Notes: generated from the letters alone by a model not told the origin. 64,000 nt of DNA from Acheta domesticus (GCA_031308135.1 JAHLJT010003656.1:71442984-71506983), one strand, 5' to 3'. Shown: positions 1-11,671, numbered from the stretch's first letter. Numbers and translations: made by a program.

Positions 1-165
1 GAGCGTCTCCCAGCCTCCTGAAGCGGCGTGGCCTCTGGTCCTCTGGAGTCGGGGCACAGGTGTCTGCAGGAAGCGCATGGGAAGAGGTCCTTCTCCGGGT
101 GCGGCACGTCCGGGCCCGAAACTCCGGAATTTTGACTCTCCGAAGGACCGTTAGGAAGGATTCCT
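1..165. other. GC-rich segment at window edge, possible partial exon
   Basis: A GC-rich stretch that drops abruptly into AT-rich DNA after about position 130. One + frame stays open from the edge to about position 200, and a weak donor-like GTGTCT follows position 60. The base composition resembles the two host genes further right, so an exon cut by the window edge is possible. No domain is recognisable and neither a splice acceptor nor a start codon can be placed. Confidence 0.2.
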
Positions 166-840
166 CTTCATTTATTATGCACTTACGAAACTGTGAGACC
201 TAACCGACGCGGGAGGCTTGTAACTTAAAAGACGCTACCTTGATAACAGCTAATATAAAACTCCAAAAACGTAAGTGTCCTCGTAAACGTCGTTAAGTTA
301 TGAAGTGCAACCGGCCGTAGGGAATACTTATGTTGCCGTTGAAGCCTACAATTAGATACCATTCTTCCTTTCGGTGAAAATGATTTGAATATGTTGACTT
401 TAATGTATTACTTTATGACTACTTTTGTCTAGAATTACAGAAGTTAAATTCCTGTTGATTGTTTAGAAATGTGTGTGTTTGTGTTTGTGACCATTACGTA
501 AATTTCATAAAATCGTGAACCCTAATAACGTAAGTCGGGTTGATTTATTATTCACACTAAGAGTATAATGATTTGAAATCATTTATCAACATAAAATATA
601 TTGAGTTGTCTGTTTATTGCCGATAATGGTTAATTCAATTAATTACGGAATGAGAAGTTATTTTATTTTACAAAGTTTATTTCTCAGAAGTTACTCTATT
701 CATACGGGTAAAATATGTATTGCTTCCCATTGGGAAGAATAATAATTATTCGAATTAATCGAATAAACATGCAATATGAGGATACATTCCTATAATTCAG
801 TTCAAAAAAATATGTAAGTCAGTGCATTATGTCTGTCCAA
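166..840. other. AT-rich stretch, no gene seen
   Basis: Ordinary AT-rich DNA without a convincing open frame, tRNA or inverted repeat. I see nothing functional in it. Confidence 0.6.
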
Positions 841-987
841 TTGAGGCATACTGTGAGAGAGGGAGCTAACCCACAATATTCGATACATCGATTTGTTCAC
901 ATATTCAATGTGATCATAATCGAATACGTTCATAAATCCATTTTTGGAATTTTGTGGGTTAGCTCCCTCTCTCACTGTATCCCTCAA
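841..987. mobile_element. Foldback MITE of about 147 bp with 36-bp inverted ends
   Basis: The left arm (841-876, beginning TTGAGGCATACTGTGAGAGA) is repeated in inverted orientation at 952-987, ending CTCACTGTATCCCTCAA. Only a few bases differ. The interior also pairs partly, with TATTCGAT against ATCGAATA. This is the form of a non-autonomous DNA transposon. No clear target duplication flanks it, so the superfamily is open. Short frames on both strands here are by-products of the inverted repeat, not genes. Confidence 0.75.
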
Positions 988-999
988 TTTATTCCCAAA

Positions 1000-1255
1000 T
1001 TGAAACTATGTTGGAGCGGGCAGAACGTGCTTCGATTCGTGTGCAGCGGAAGGAGGGGGAGGGCCCCACGGCGGTCGCGCAGCGAACAATGCGCGAGCAG
1101 CGGTAGGTTAACGACGCGCGCGCTGTCGCAAGGCGCGGGCCCGCGCTCGCCGCGTCGCGTCGCATGAGCTGTCGCCGCGACCCAGTGACCCTATCGCCCG
1201 CACGCAAAGGCTCACGGGCGGCGGCGTGGGTGGACGGGTTTCGCCTTGGGAACGT
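1000..1255. promoter_or_regulatory. CpG-rich island, possible promoter region
   Basis: An abrupt change to very CpG-rich DNA, with runs such as GACGCGCGCGC and CGCGTCGCGTCGC, directly before the CCGCC low-complexity block. Unmethylated CpG-rich patches can mark promoters in some insects. No TATA box, initiator or following exon can be demonstrated. It may simply be GC-rich repeat DNA. Confidence 0.25.
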
Positions 1256-1845
1256 CACCGCCGCGCCCCCGCCGCCCCCACCGCCCCCGCCGCCCCGCCC
1301 CCTCCCCGCCCGCCCCGCCCCCTCCCCGCCGCCCCTTCCCCTCCCCGCCGCCCCGCCGCCCCGCCCCCTCCCCGCCGCCCCTCCCCCTCCCCGCCGCCCC
1401 TCCCCCTCCCCGCCGCCCCCCCGCCCCCGCCGCCACCACCTACTCTTCCTCGCTCCTCCAGTCGCCAGTGTCGCCAGTCACTATCGACACCACCACCAAC
1501 GCTCCCCTCCGCTATCAAAACTACCCCTGCCATCGAACCATTCCCCACCATCACTGTCACCAGTACCGCCGCCACCATTACCGCCGCCGCCACTATCGCC
1601 GCGGCCGCCACTACCGCCGCCACCGCCACTACCATTGCCACCCCTACCATCACTGCCACCGTCACAATCTGTCATCGCCACTACTGACGCCGTCACCTTC
1701 ATTACCACCGTCACCACCACTGCCAACGTCACTACCACTGCCACCGTCACCACCACTGCCACCGTCACCACCACTTCTACTAGCACTTCCACCACAATCA
1801 CGACTACTACCTCCATTGCCGCCGCCACCACATCACTATAGCCAC
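1256..1845. repeat. CCGCC-type then CAC/CCG-type low-complexity DNA
   Basis: Positions 1256-1440 are almost pure C and G on the + strand, built of degenerate CCGCC and CCCTCCCCGCC units. From 1440 to 1845 this changes into CACCAC, CCGCCG and CACTGCCACC triplet-like repeats. Proline-, arginine- and threonine-rich open frames run in several frames on both strands, which is what such a repeat must give. I find no splice or start evidence that makes it coding. Confidence 0.8.
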
Positions 1846-4800
1846 AATCATCGCCCCCACCGCCATCTCTGTGCTAGCGTTGACCACAGACAGACCATCA
1901 CCTCCTCACTGCCAATGCCGCTAGCGACATCCGGGCGCACGTCATCGGAAGCGATTGGCGTTCGAAGCATCGAGAACTGCGCGAGTGGTTTGATGTCAAT
2001 ACCCTGACAGATAACGGAATGGAATTGAAATGGTAACAGGAAGTTCGATACACAACTTGAATTGTGGACAGCGTACATTTGTCTGAATATTATTTATCAT
2101 CAGAAGTTTAGAATTCGTGATGCAATATTAAAGGCCATTCATATTCCTGACTTTCGTGATAACGTTTTCTCTTCATTTGAATAATAAATAATAACCGCAT
2201 GAGCCATACGTTTCCCTAAAAATATGTATCTGGTCTTAGAACATTGTGCGGAAGGAGATAAAAACTTCCTCGTCGACATTGTGCCCTGCCCACTTGACCA
2301 ATAATTTTAAAATGTTTAAAATAAGCCATCAGACGCCATATGTCCCCGAACAAAAGCACTCCGAGCCTTCGCAGGAATGCCAATATGCTTATAAAATTCG
2401 AAATAGCTTGTTACAAAAGTTTAGTCTTGTTTCCATCCAAGAGTAAAGAAAGAAGGAAGAGATTTGTTTTCTAAAATCGAAGCCAAAATGCTTAATTACT
2501 TATCTCTGAAGCTGTGCTATAATCAAGGATGTCATCGCCGTGGGGAATCCATCCCTAATTTATTTTTGTATATGGGAAATATATTGGAAGAAAGTTCCCG
2601 TTAAGCTACACTTCGTCGATTTAATCATCACTTCAATCCAAGTCGAAAGATTTTTCAGAAGTTTTTTCTAGGAATATTAATGCATAATGAAATTTCTGAT
2701 GCCCTTTCCCCGCTTTTGATAAACATATTCGACCATCCAAATCTCTGGCCCAACGCGTGTCATTTGCTTCTGTAAGGGAAACCAAATGTAGAACAAAAAT
2801 ACAATTTTATTTGTAAATATTATTATGTTATTTCAGGTTTGTTTCCTCATAAACGAGAAGTTTTGTGGGAAATTACACTTCTTCATACATGGTCCGAAAG
2901 AAAGTCTTTATCAAACACGATCATTCTCCAAGATCGTCGCAAAATCGTTTATGCACTCTGAACATGTTCTCTAAACAGAACGAAAATCATTTATGGAAAT
3001 GATGGTTAATGCAGAGATGATTAGTTACTCATTCTCAGGAATACGGATAAACTTACCATAAATGTGGTGCCGGGAATATAGTTGGCCGTAAAGAACTCGT
3101 TCCACTGCACTCATTCATTCTGTGAAGCGCGTTTTGCATGTTAATTTACAGCGCCCATTCTCGTTCTTGCCTTTCTTCCGCACGTTCTCACACGAGAAAA
3201 GTTGTTTAGCAGGTAATTTGACCACTTTACAGGTCAATGTGAAAACACTCTCCTTCAATCTCATCATGCAAACGTAACCTCATACGTGTAGTGCTGTTAG
3301 CGCGTATTGTATTTATTTATACTTTCTAATATAAGGATGCAAGACGTGGAATTAAATATGTGAATAGTGTTTGTCGGTATTCAGTGCCGAGACAGTCGTA
3401 GTTTCTTTATGACTGAAATGATCATCAATTACATGTGAGATTGTTAAATATGTACAACTCTTTGTACATCAAAGGTCGTTAAACCACCTTTTTGCAGAGA
3501 GTACAGAATATTTATGTTGGAGACTTTGCTTGGTAATTGTTTTATGTCGAAAGTTTCATGTCCGTCGCGTGGGAAACAAGTAACATAGTTCATTAACGTT
3601 AAAATTATTTTGTCTCACAACTGCTATAATTCTCCTACTTTATTATGATTCTCCCCTTCGTGGCACTGAATTGGAGAGTTAATACGACTCAATGATGAGC
3701 ATGTTATTGCTTTTTGTGGATTGAATGGTACCAAAAGAAGCATTCATTTGCCCAGTTATATATTTTGAGGTTTTAAAGTAATTCACCTCTATTTCTTAGT
3801 TTTAAATCATACTGTGACAAACCTTTTCTGTCATTATTCATTTCATGGGATTTGTATTTAAGTTACTGGTATTTTATCCTTATAACATCCATTATAAATT
3901 TTGTAGCAAGATCTTGCAACTCATTTTTGCAAATCGATTTTGTATGAAATTTCTGATTTTAGGTGTTTTTTTTCGAAAATGCTGTCGTTAATCCTGATGT
4001 GCATCTTCAAAATATTTTATTTTGAAATGCTGCCTGGAGACTTGATATGCCAATAATGTTTCGATCAAATACTTTTGTTTCTACAGACGTTAGGGTCAAT
4101 GGGTTTTGATTTATTTAAAAGCAGTAGGTCTGCATTGACTGCTAGTCTTTCTGGGAACGATCGGGCTGGGAACACGACCATCTCCCCGGCGTTACACATC
4201 TGATCTAATAGCTATATTAGTTGACACTTTAGGCATTTCAACAAAATCAATCATCATTCTCAAAGAAGTGACAAAAGAAACAATTGTTCATCTCATTGTT
4301 CAAGAAGACTGGTGGTTTGTGCACTCGAAATGACTTGCCCTGTGTAGCATTCGCCATTCTTCTGACGCCCGAACAATAATTGTATCCTGTATGTAATATT
4401 AAGTGGAGGTCTAGTACCTCAAGCAAGTCTCGATTGTCAGCACTTCCGCACTCAGCCCATTATCAGTCGCGACCTTGCTTCTCTATCGCCACGCGCGAGT
4501 CACCCTCCATAATGACCCGTCTGCGCTCGGTGCTGGTGCCGCACCGGGCGGCTGCTAAATTTACGGGTCACCCACTAGCCCCTATTCTTGCCTTCATCCC
4601 AAGTCGCATTTCTTTTTTATAAAACAGCTAAAGCAAATGGACGTATCGAACACGTATGTGTACACGTACACGTACGTGTATTGCGCTGTGTAATAGATGG
4701 AGATTCAAAACGTTGCATCTACGTGATAAGATAGGTGGGATAGGCAAAAAAATAACTGGAGCAGCACAAAATCTGCAATTTGATACGCCCAATTCGACGT

Positions 4801-5227
4801 CTTTTAATGGTACATTTTTAAGTCGACAGCGGGTATCTGGCCTTCGGCCTTCATCATTGATATAAAAAAAACTTCAGCAGAACCGACGCAAAATGTTAAT
4901 CGATTTTATACCAAAATACACAAACTCTTATCTTGCCTCACTTTCCTTACCAACTACTAGAAAAATATTTCTTCTTTATTAAAAACGAGCGTTTCACACG
5001 TTTTCCATTTATCCGAATGTTTTAGTTGTTTGTCAAAAAGATAGTGGCGCGCCGGACGATGTGCTCCTTGCGAATATCGAGGCCGCGCAGTCGCGATAAG
5101 TGAGCGGCTCTTTCCCGCGATAAAATTAGTTAACGCCGAAGTTCTTTAAGCCAGCGCCCAAACGTAAGAATTCGTCTCGAACTGCCCGAATATAGGTGGC
5201 CCGCTGTGTAGTTGCCCTTGTGCATTT
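1846..5227. other. Long stretch without a recognisable gene
   Basis: Mostly AT-rich DNA with short spurious frames. A moderately GC-rich patch at 4440-4610 has an open + frame (4380-4622) but no recognisable protein. A patch of ACGTAC repeats near 4650-4680 is partly palindromic. Probably intergenic DNA with old unrecognised repeats. Confidence 0.5.
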
Positions 5228-5489
5228 CTCTAGAGCAGTGGTGTCAAGGCCTCGTACTGGTGTCAGTGGCACGCCTCGCGGCACCGTGTCATGCCACGAG
5301 CTTCTCTGCGCCACTAGCGTCGGGAGAGGAAACTATTAGTAACCCCACCGTTTTACAATAGTGAAAGCGTTGTCTCTTGCGCGGGGTTATGAACTGCGTT
5401 GAAAGGCGATTTCGCCGTGGTACTCGTGCCACGGACTCCCGCCACGGACTCCCGCTCGTAGCATCGACCTTGACTACACTGCTCTAGAC
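5228..5489. mobile_element. hAT MITE, copy 1, with 8-bp target duplication
   Basis: The element runs 5236-5481 (246 bp). It starts CAGTGGTGTCAAGG and ends with the imperfect inverse CCTTGACTACACTG. It is flanked by CTCTAGAG (5228-5235) and CTCTAGAC (5482-5489), an 8-bp duplication with one mismatch. CAGTG ends and 8-bp duplications are hAT hallmarks. A central TA in the target matches the nnnTAnnn preference described for the Buster branch. Two relatives lie at 8350-8580 and 45602-45849. It encodes nothing. Confidence 0.85.
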
Positions 5490-5937
5490 TAAAGCTGATG
5501 GCGCCCGAAGTCGCTCGCAGCTCGTCAGTTTCCGCCTGCCTTATCAACAAGCAATGTGAAGGCTGAGTCTGTTGATTCGTTCCCATATCTTTCGTCAGAT
5601 TTGGTGATGATTGTTACCTTTGGAGCTTTTAGCTTTTTATTTCGAAATGGCTTTTGAGTATTCGGGAGAAACGAAAATTGTCTTAACTAACTTATTACTT
5701 AAGTCGAATTAACTACTTATTTAATTCGAAATAGGGATAAGATTATTTTTTGTAAATACTTTTAATGCTCCGCAATACTTGACTATAATAAAGAAATATA
5801 ACTTAGACTATTGACTATTCATTGTAGGTTTGCCTTCATTTAGGTCGTGAGTGCCACTTTGTAGGTTTCACTTCATTTAGCAATGCGAGCAGCGCGTGTT
5901 GTAGGGCTGACTCGACAAACAACAGCTGGCCTGGCTG
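5490..5937. other. Spacer without a gene
   Basis: AT-rich spacer between two MITEs. Nothing functional is seen. Confidence 0.5.
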
Positions 5938-6191
5938 TATACTGCGATTTTTCTAACTGCGTCCCTCAAGACCACTCAAATCCCATCTTGGCGATGGAAT
6001 ATGTCACGGCATTTCGCATCTTTCTCAGTTGTTCCGCTAGATTTCCCACGATCGCGACCGTATAAAGCAATGCTTGCGATCATGCGACTTCTACCGGCAA
6101 GACAGAAAGACGCGAAATGCCTTGACATATTCCATCGCGAAGATGGGATTTGAGTGGCCTTGAGGGACGCAGTTAGAGAAATCGCAGTATA
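5938..6191. mobile_element. Foldback MITE, family A, copy 1
   Basis: A nearly full-length inverted repeat. The left end, TATACTGCGATTTTTCTAAC, pairs with the right end through the whole of CCCTCAAGACCACTC, the GATGGAATATGTCA segment and further inward, meeting near AGCAATGCTTGCGATC. A second, shorter copy is at 20999-21236, which confirms a repeat family. Similarity continues slightly beyond the stated ends. No coding capacity and no clear target duplication. Confidence 0.8.
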
Positions 6192-7806
6192 AGCGCTGGG
6201 CCAAGCAGTGCAACTGGGCCGCTCACTAACACTGCTTTAAGCAATGGGATTTGCGCGACGTAAATGTCAGCTTGTAAATTGATGTTTCAGAGACGATACT
6301 CCTAATTGTGGAAAAGCTGCTTCTCAAGAGAAGGTCGTTTTCCATGCCCGCTATTCTACTCGTGTGTTTTAGAAAAATGTGGAAGTAGCTGGGATCTGGG
6401 AATCACTGAGACTGCTGGTGTCTGAACCTTCGTAAGAATATTCATGAGAGATGCAAGGTTGTAATCTCGGTACACAATAAAAATGACACAACTCGAAAAT
6501 CGTCATATTGGACTAAAGAGAAGAAATATGTTTAGAAAATTTCTATATTTAGATTTTTACTACATTATATTGAAAATTTTATAAAGTTACTAGTTCGAGA
6601 CTACTGGTATAAAGAGAAAAACACTTGGTCATTATTTCTTGTTTACACTTCTATTTCAAATCGCTTTGATTACAAAATAATTTTAAACCTAATGTTCTAA
6701 TGTTGACGTCTACTTCCAAAATAATGCAATATTGCCTTTCTAAATATTCATTACTTTATGTAAATGAGCCTTGAAGTTCAAATAGTGCTATTGTCAATTA
6801 TATGAAACTATTATTTGCGTATACTTAAATTAAATAATAACTATTTGCATAAGTAATTACCAACGTTTACATTTACAAACTTTGTCAGTCACAATGTTGT
6901 TTCTTATGCATTACAAAGTCATTTGCGAGCACGGAAGCAAACAACAAGTGAAGTAGCATTCTCATGCCGTCGGAAGTATGCATGAATTGTGTAATGAATG
7001 TTTGTGTACGAAGTCAGCTCTTAATGTCCGTGCAAACACAATTCCGTAGAATCATGACAGGAGCACTAAGATTCTAGAAGTAAGGCTAGTGGGCAAGACG
7101 AACCAAGACACACTGCAATTCTAAGCACATTTCCTTGAAGAGCAAGAAATTAAGTAAAAAAGCGAGAGAAACATTAAGAGGTTGTTACTACAAATAAAAT
7201 CATTAAAACATTTAGGAACCGCTAGAGATATCATTTCTTTCAGTATTTATATTAATGCTTCAATGCAAGAATAAGTTATATTCCCCTTTCAAGTAGCTCT
7301 TCTTATATTCATATCATTTTGGTCACTCTCATATCGCCAATTTCAATGAGAAACCTTTGCGAATTCTAGTTACAGAAAGCAGGAAAATAGTCGAAGGTGA
7401 GTAGAACGTAAATATTCCTCTCAAAAGGATTAAAAATGTAAAAAAACCAGAGGCTGTTGAACTTGACTGTTTATTAAGAAGTAATGTGCGAGACATGTGA
7501 CAATTTGTTTAGGAATGTCATTCAGAATGTTACGTTCAAATTAACAAGGTAAACAATTGAACATCTTGACGCTGAAACAGTTCAACACATGGAAGATTGT
7601 TTTGAAACAATGAAACTGGTATGTTTGGAAATTAGTTTGAGTGAGCTTGTTGAAATGGTGAATGTTTAAACTTGACCTACTAAATGATCTTGTTGTAACA
7701 GTAAAACAAAAAATTATATTGATTGAACATTTATCTCACAAGAAATATGACATTCTGATGATAAAAAATGTACATTATTTAAGGGCAATCACACACTTCA
7801 CATTTA

Positions 7807-7808
<2 letters not shown>
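6192..7808. other. AT-rich stretch, no gene seen
   Basis: Only short stop-limited frames. No tRNA, transposase motif or inverted repeat was recognised. Confidence 0.55.

Positions 7809-7866
<58 letters not shown>
7809..7866. repeat. (TA)n microsatellite
   Basis: An uninterrupted run of about 29 TA units. The isoleucine-tyrosine frame through it is an artefact. Confidence 0.97.
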
Positions 7867-7868
<2 letters not shown>

Positions 7869-8139
7869 TACTGATTACAAGACCAACGGTATAAACATTT
7901 GTTTTGGCAAAGAGTAAACTGGGTTGGTCTGAAAATATTTACTAGGTCTTTATCTTCAAAGTCACATATTTACTCGGTATTGTACATTGAAATAATTTAA
8001 ATTTATGACCTTAGAAATATATTAATGTTTTGCCTTGATAATATTATTTCAGTTCATCTGTGGTTCATAACCCTTCTCTTCAATTTTTTCCTTGAATTTT
8101 ACCATTTAGTATTTTTCCTTCTAAGTGAATTACAAGAAT

Positions 8140-8349
8140 GTGGCGTCTGAATCCCGCGGTAGGCAGAGGCAGTGAAAGGGCCTTGAAAGCTGCGACGGCG
8201 GTGCTGGTGTCCGCGAATTGAGGCTGCGGCGCGAATCGGGCGCTCGCTTTCTTCAGGAGACAGTCGCGCCCGTTTTCATTGCGATGTAGGTCGGAATTAG
8301 CCTAACGGTCGAGCGGGCCGTCGGGGGTGCTCTGCACGTGGTGGGGACG
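8140..8349. other. GC-rich patch of unknown nature
   Basis: About 200 bp that is much richer in GC and CpG than its surroundings, ending at a hAT MITE. No protein, tRNA or inverted repeat is visible. It may be an old transposon fragment or a CpG-rich regulatory patch. Confidence 0.25.
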
Positions 8350-8580
8350 CCCTATGTCAGTGGTGTCAAGATCTTCTACTGGTGGCAGTGGCACGCGTCG
8401 TGGCTCCGTAGCATGCCACGAGCTACTCTGCACAACTAGCGTCGGGAAAGGAAACAATTAGTAACCCCGCTGTTTTGCAATAGGGATTGCGTTGTCTCTG
8501 GTGGAGGGGTGACGAACTGCGTGAAGGGGCGATTTCGTCGTGGCACTCGTGGCATCGACCTTGAAAGCACTGCCCCACGT
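8350..8580. mobile_element. hAT MITE, copy 2
   Basis: The element is 8358-8572, starting CAGTGGTGTCAAGATC and ending CCTTGAAAGCACTG, with body sequence shared with 5236-5481 (for example GGAAACAATTAGTAACCCC). Flanks are CCCTATGT and CCCCACGT, 6 of 8 identical, so an older 8-bp target duplication. Non-coding. Confidence 0.8.
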
Positions 8581-9025
8581 AATAAAAGAGATGGTAGAAA
8601 ATATAAGTAGATCATGGTTATTTACCAAGAAGCAAATCACACCAAATCAAATTTGAAACTTTAATTCATGTGCGGTTTGTCATTAATTTTGCTCGTCCGG
8701 CCGGTGTTTGAGATGAATAAACCAGTATATTCATAAATCATAATATCATCATATAGAAATACTGCTAATTGTTTTTCAACATCTGTAAACGCAAATTGCC
8801 TAGTTTGAAGTATCATTATATCAGCTAACGATTGACTAATTTTTTGTAAATAAAAGTAATAAATTAATAACTTCACAAATCACATTTTAAAATTTATTTA
8901 AGTTCGTTTCCAGATACATTAGCTGCTCACTCTGCTTCAATTCAAAAATTTCCAGCTTAACCTATTTCAGGCTTGAAGTATCTCCGGTTGAGGGCGCGTC
9001 ATTCGCATCAGAGCACTAGGCAATA
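8581..9025. other. AT-rich spacer, no gene seen
   Basis: Short frames only on both strands, with no family match recognised. Confidence 0.5.
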
Positions 9026-9210
9026 CAGTAAAACCTCATTAATACGAATTCCAAGGGACCGAAATTATCGAAGTTCGTCTTACAAAAATTCGTGTTACCC
9101 GAGTTTTATAAGTATCCGTATTACCGTAATCCCTTGCTGGGATCGAAGTTTTCTTCGTGTTACGGCGAAATTCGTGATAAGCGAGTTCGTGCTAACGAGG
9201 GTTTACTGTA
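9024..9210. mobile_element. pogo/Tigger-like MITE with TA duplication
   Basis: The element 9026-9208 begins CAGTAAAACCTCATTAATAC and ends with the inverted GCTAACGAGGGTTTACTG. It is bounded by TA on both sides. CAGT...ACTG ends with AAACCTC and TA targets are typical of pogo/Tigger elements of the Tc1/mariner superfamily. At 183 bp it cannot encode a transposase. Confidence 0.8.
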
Positions 9211-9337
9211 TTTCTATATCGACGCCGCGCCCACTCCGTCACGTGCTCACTCTGCCATTCACTAATATGCAAATCTTAAATGAGCTTGAATTAATCGTAC
9301 AGTGTCAGTAGCAACATCTTGTCGTAACACTAATGAC

Positions 9338-9657
9338 ATAAATATTGGCGGCGGCGATGGTGTAGCGGTTAGCGTAACGAACTGCTGTACCCAAGTTCGC
9401 GGGTTCAAACCCGATCGAAGCCGAAGTAAAGCCGGCTGTCCCATGTTAGTAGATTTACTTGCATGTAAAAGATCCTCAAGCCTAAATGAAGACTCTGAGC
9501 TAAATTCAAATCGCCGATTTCGTCGCCTCAGTAATACCTTCTTTCCGCTAGTTGGTGAAAGGAGTGTAGCAAACTTTGCGTGGTCAGACGGAGGAGCAGG
9601 CCTCGTGGCCTGAGTCTAGCCACGTAAAATCAGGCAATTCAAATTCAAATAAATATT
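9338..9657 (+). mobile_element. tRNA-derived SINE with 9-bp target duplication
   Basis: The body is 9347-9648. An internal RNA polymerase III promoter is visible: A box TGGTGTAGCGG at 9358-9368 and B box GTTCAAACC at 9413-9421, both matching the eukaryotic consensus, with tRNA-like spacing. The copy is flanked by perfect direct repeats ATAAATATT at 9338-9346 and 9649-9657, the mark of LINE-driven target-primed insertion. The tail is AT-rich. It is a retroposon, not a functional tRNA, because the acceptor and anticodon arms do not pair properly. Confidence 0.85.
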
Positions 9658-9960
9658 GCTGTCTCAGAAGACTGAGGTCGCTAAGGCAGTCATGCATTGG
9701 TAACCTCGGCCCAAGAAGTCGCGGTTTCGAGTCCGGCGTGGCGGTCGTTTATGTTTACGGGGCGGCATGGTGGGCTTTTCCACCCATCATCTTTCGAACA
9801 GTTTCTTTTCTATCCTGGCATACATGGATGGCGTAGGAGCGGACGTGTAAAGCAAGTTCATGTTGCATGTAGGCGGTATCCCGTATGTTGTGGCATGGTT
9901 GGACGCAACCAATCACCATTCATATCCCACTAACCCTGTCCTCATCCACCAGACCCCCAC
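9658..9960 (+). mobile_element. Second SINE-like sequence next to the first
   Basis: Begins with a tRNA-like head: an A-box-like GGTCGCTAAGGC and a B-box-like GTTTCGAGTCC near 9720-9735. It continues into a GC-richer body ending near 9960. The B box carries one extra T. No clear target duplication marks the ends, so extent and family are less certain than for the SINE just before it. Confidence 0.5.
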
Positions 9961-10395
9961 AATTTCACTCATAACCAGCTAGCGTAGCCGAGATGGCCCT
10001 ATGTGATACCTCGGGCAGAACCTCTCGTTTTCCAAAGAAAAACGGAGATGGGCCTGAAGTAATTTGTGGCATGAAGTAATGGCATTTTTGACCCGGTAAT
10101 ATCCGTTTTGTATTCAGAATAGCTTTCAGCAACACGTTCCCAACTTACTGGTAAATTCCCGGTCGGAGGGATAATTCTTTGAACAAATGTACTTGAATTG
10201 TAATGTTCGCCAATGAGCGACCGCAAACAAATCTTCGTGGTATTGGACGCATGTGCTTGGTAGAGTTCCTAGATACAGAGAATAGCGCAAACGTCGCCAT
10301 TTAATGTCCTATCACCCGATAGTGCCGCTAGGAAGCAATTAGGAGCTGAAGTAAAATTATTACATTCGGTGACGCAATTGAGATTTTCAAGAATA

Positions 10396-11184
10396 TTAAC
10401 CCGTAACTGTGGAGGTCAGTTTTTTGTCACGAAATTGGTGATATGGGGACTACACATACCCCAACACAAAACCCCGATTAAAAGTGAAGAAATAACAAAA
10501 ACGTGTGTTTTGGTGATGTGAACAAGAAATTTTGTGCATTATCATTAGGATTAATACAAAAATAATGAAACAAGAATAACAGTTAATTATCAAAATTAAA
10601 AAGAATTTAATGTCAACATGAATTAGTAAAAAAGCATTCTTTCAACTATATTTTGCACCAATTCGCGGACTAACTGTAAACTTGTCTTTTGAGAATCAGA
10701 ATCTGGTTAAGGATGAACAATCATTCACATTTTATGACTATTACAACACAACCTCAATTTTAAAACACTTTCCACAGTCCTTCATTCACTGCAATTTCCG
10801 CATATACGCTCTCCACGCTTTCCCCCTTTTCACCACTGAATTCGCTCTCTTCCGCTTCCAAATTGACCTTCACCCATTCCCTAAATCCTGGGTCGTCTCC
10901 CCTAATAATAACCCTCAAAGAATCCATAGTTTTGTGAAATATAAAAAAAATCAACACAGGATAAATACTTATGTAATCAGTGAGGTGGGGGATTGATTAC
11001 ACCCCAGGTGCCAGAAAAAATAAAATAACAGTCTACAATTTGACCACCGCCGGGTTCGCAAAACAACCAACTTCCTGAAAGGTGCCCAGAAGCATAGGTT
11101 TTTTCGCGCATCCACTTTGCATAGGTTCGGTAGTTTTCAAAGACTGGGGTACTAACAGCCACCACATCACCAGTTACGGGTTAA
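10396..11184. mobile_element. Non-autonomous piggyBac element (TTAA-CCCGTAACTG ends)
   Basis: The left end TTAACCCGTAACTG (10396-10409) is mirrored exactly by CAGTTACGGGTTAA at the right (11171-11184). TTAA target duplications with CCC/GGG-starting ends define piggyBac. Inside are palindromes of the form TGGGG-spacer-CCCCA at 10444-10463 and 10986-11006, and a degraded third starting at 11145. That is the same left, inner-right, outer-right layout as in the larger piggyBac copies here. No transposase is recognisable. It sits just upstream of the first visible exon of gene 1. Confidence 0.85.
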
Positions 11185-11279
11185 TATTGGTTTTGGATAG
11201 ATTCGTGGTTCTCAACATACATATCTGTATCTAGAGACTGTAGTGCCTGTATTTCAAGGGTGTTTCGTGGTGTTTGCAG

Positions 11280-11550
11280 GGAGCTGAACGAGCTGCGGAA
11301 GCCGTCGTCGGACAACCCGGAGATCCTGCGCTTCTTCCGCTACATGAAGGCGGCCAAGGACGGGCAGGACGGGCTGGACTGCTTCGCGCTGCACCCGGGC
11401 TGCGTGGTGGGCGCGGGGGCGGCGGCGGCCACGGCGGCCGCGGGCAAGGCCGAGCCCTCCGAGATGGGCGCGCCGCCCATGCTCAAGACCTACCACGACA
11501 TCAACAAGCTGGTGCAGGCGCGGCGCCTCGCGCGCACGATGCGGCTGGAG
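11280..11550 (+). CDS. Host gene 1, internal exon (unrecognised protein)
   Basis: The exon is bounded by an acceptor (TGTTTGCAG ending 11279) and a strong donor (GAG followed by GTAGGC at 11551). It enters at codon position 3 and leaves in phase 0, so it joins cleanly to the exon at 16602. The 271 bp encode a hydrophilic segment beginning ELNELRKPSSDNPEILRF. This is followed by an FFRYMKAAKDGQDGLDC stretch, an alanine- and glycine-rich low-complexity run, and a basic, probably helical KLVQARRLARTMRLE end. It is very GC-rich against an AT-rich background, like gene 2. I do not recognise the family. Upstream exons were not found. Confidence 0.65.
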
Positions 11551-11576
11551 GTAGGCGTCGCCACATAAAACCAAAA

Positions 11577-11671
11577 GAGTGTTGATGTTAATGTTGACAT
11601 TGATGATGATGTTGATGCAGTTGATGTCGATGCTGTTGATGCTGAGAGCGTAGGCTTCCGCGGCCGGAGTT
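11577..11671. repeat. Degenerate GTTGAT repeat
   Basis: Imperfect GATGTT/GATGAT units to about 11645, then a CTTCCGCGGCCGGAGT segment. That segment also occurs next to the related foldback element at 45580, so it belongs to that repeat family. Confidence 0.7.

Noticed and set aside
1164..2007. Proline-, histidine- and threonine-rich open frames of up to 253 codons
   Set aside because: They coincide with CCGCC and CAC low-complexity DNA and are open in several frames at once. A proline-rich N-terminus for gene 2 was considered but lies 45 kb away with no splice evidence.
7662..7874. Small + frame ending in isoleucine-tyrosine repeats
   Set aside because: It runs through a (TA)n microsatellite.
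9347..9430. Functional tRNA gene
   Set aside because: A and B boxes are present, but the acceptor and anticodon arms do not form and the copy has a SINE body and target duplication.
10682..10996. 104-codon + frame and 65-codon minus frame within the small piggyBac element
   Set aside because: No transposase motif could be recognised and the frames overlap each other. They are probably chance or heavily degraded.
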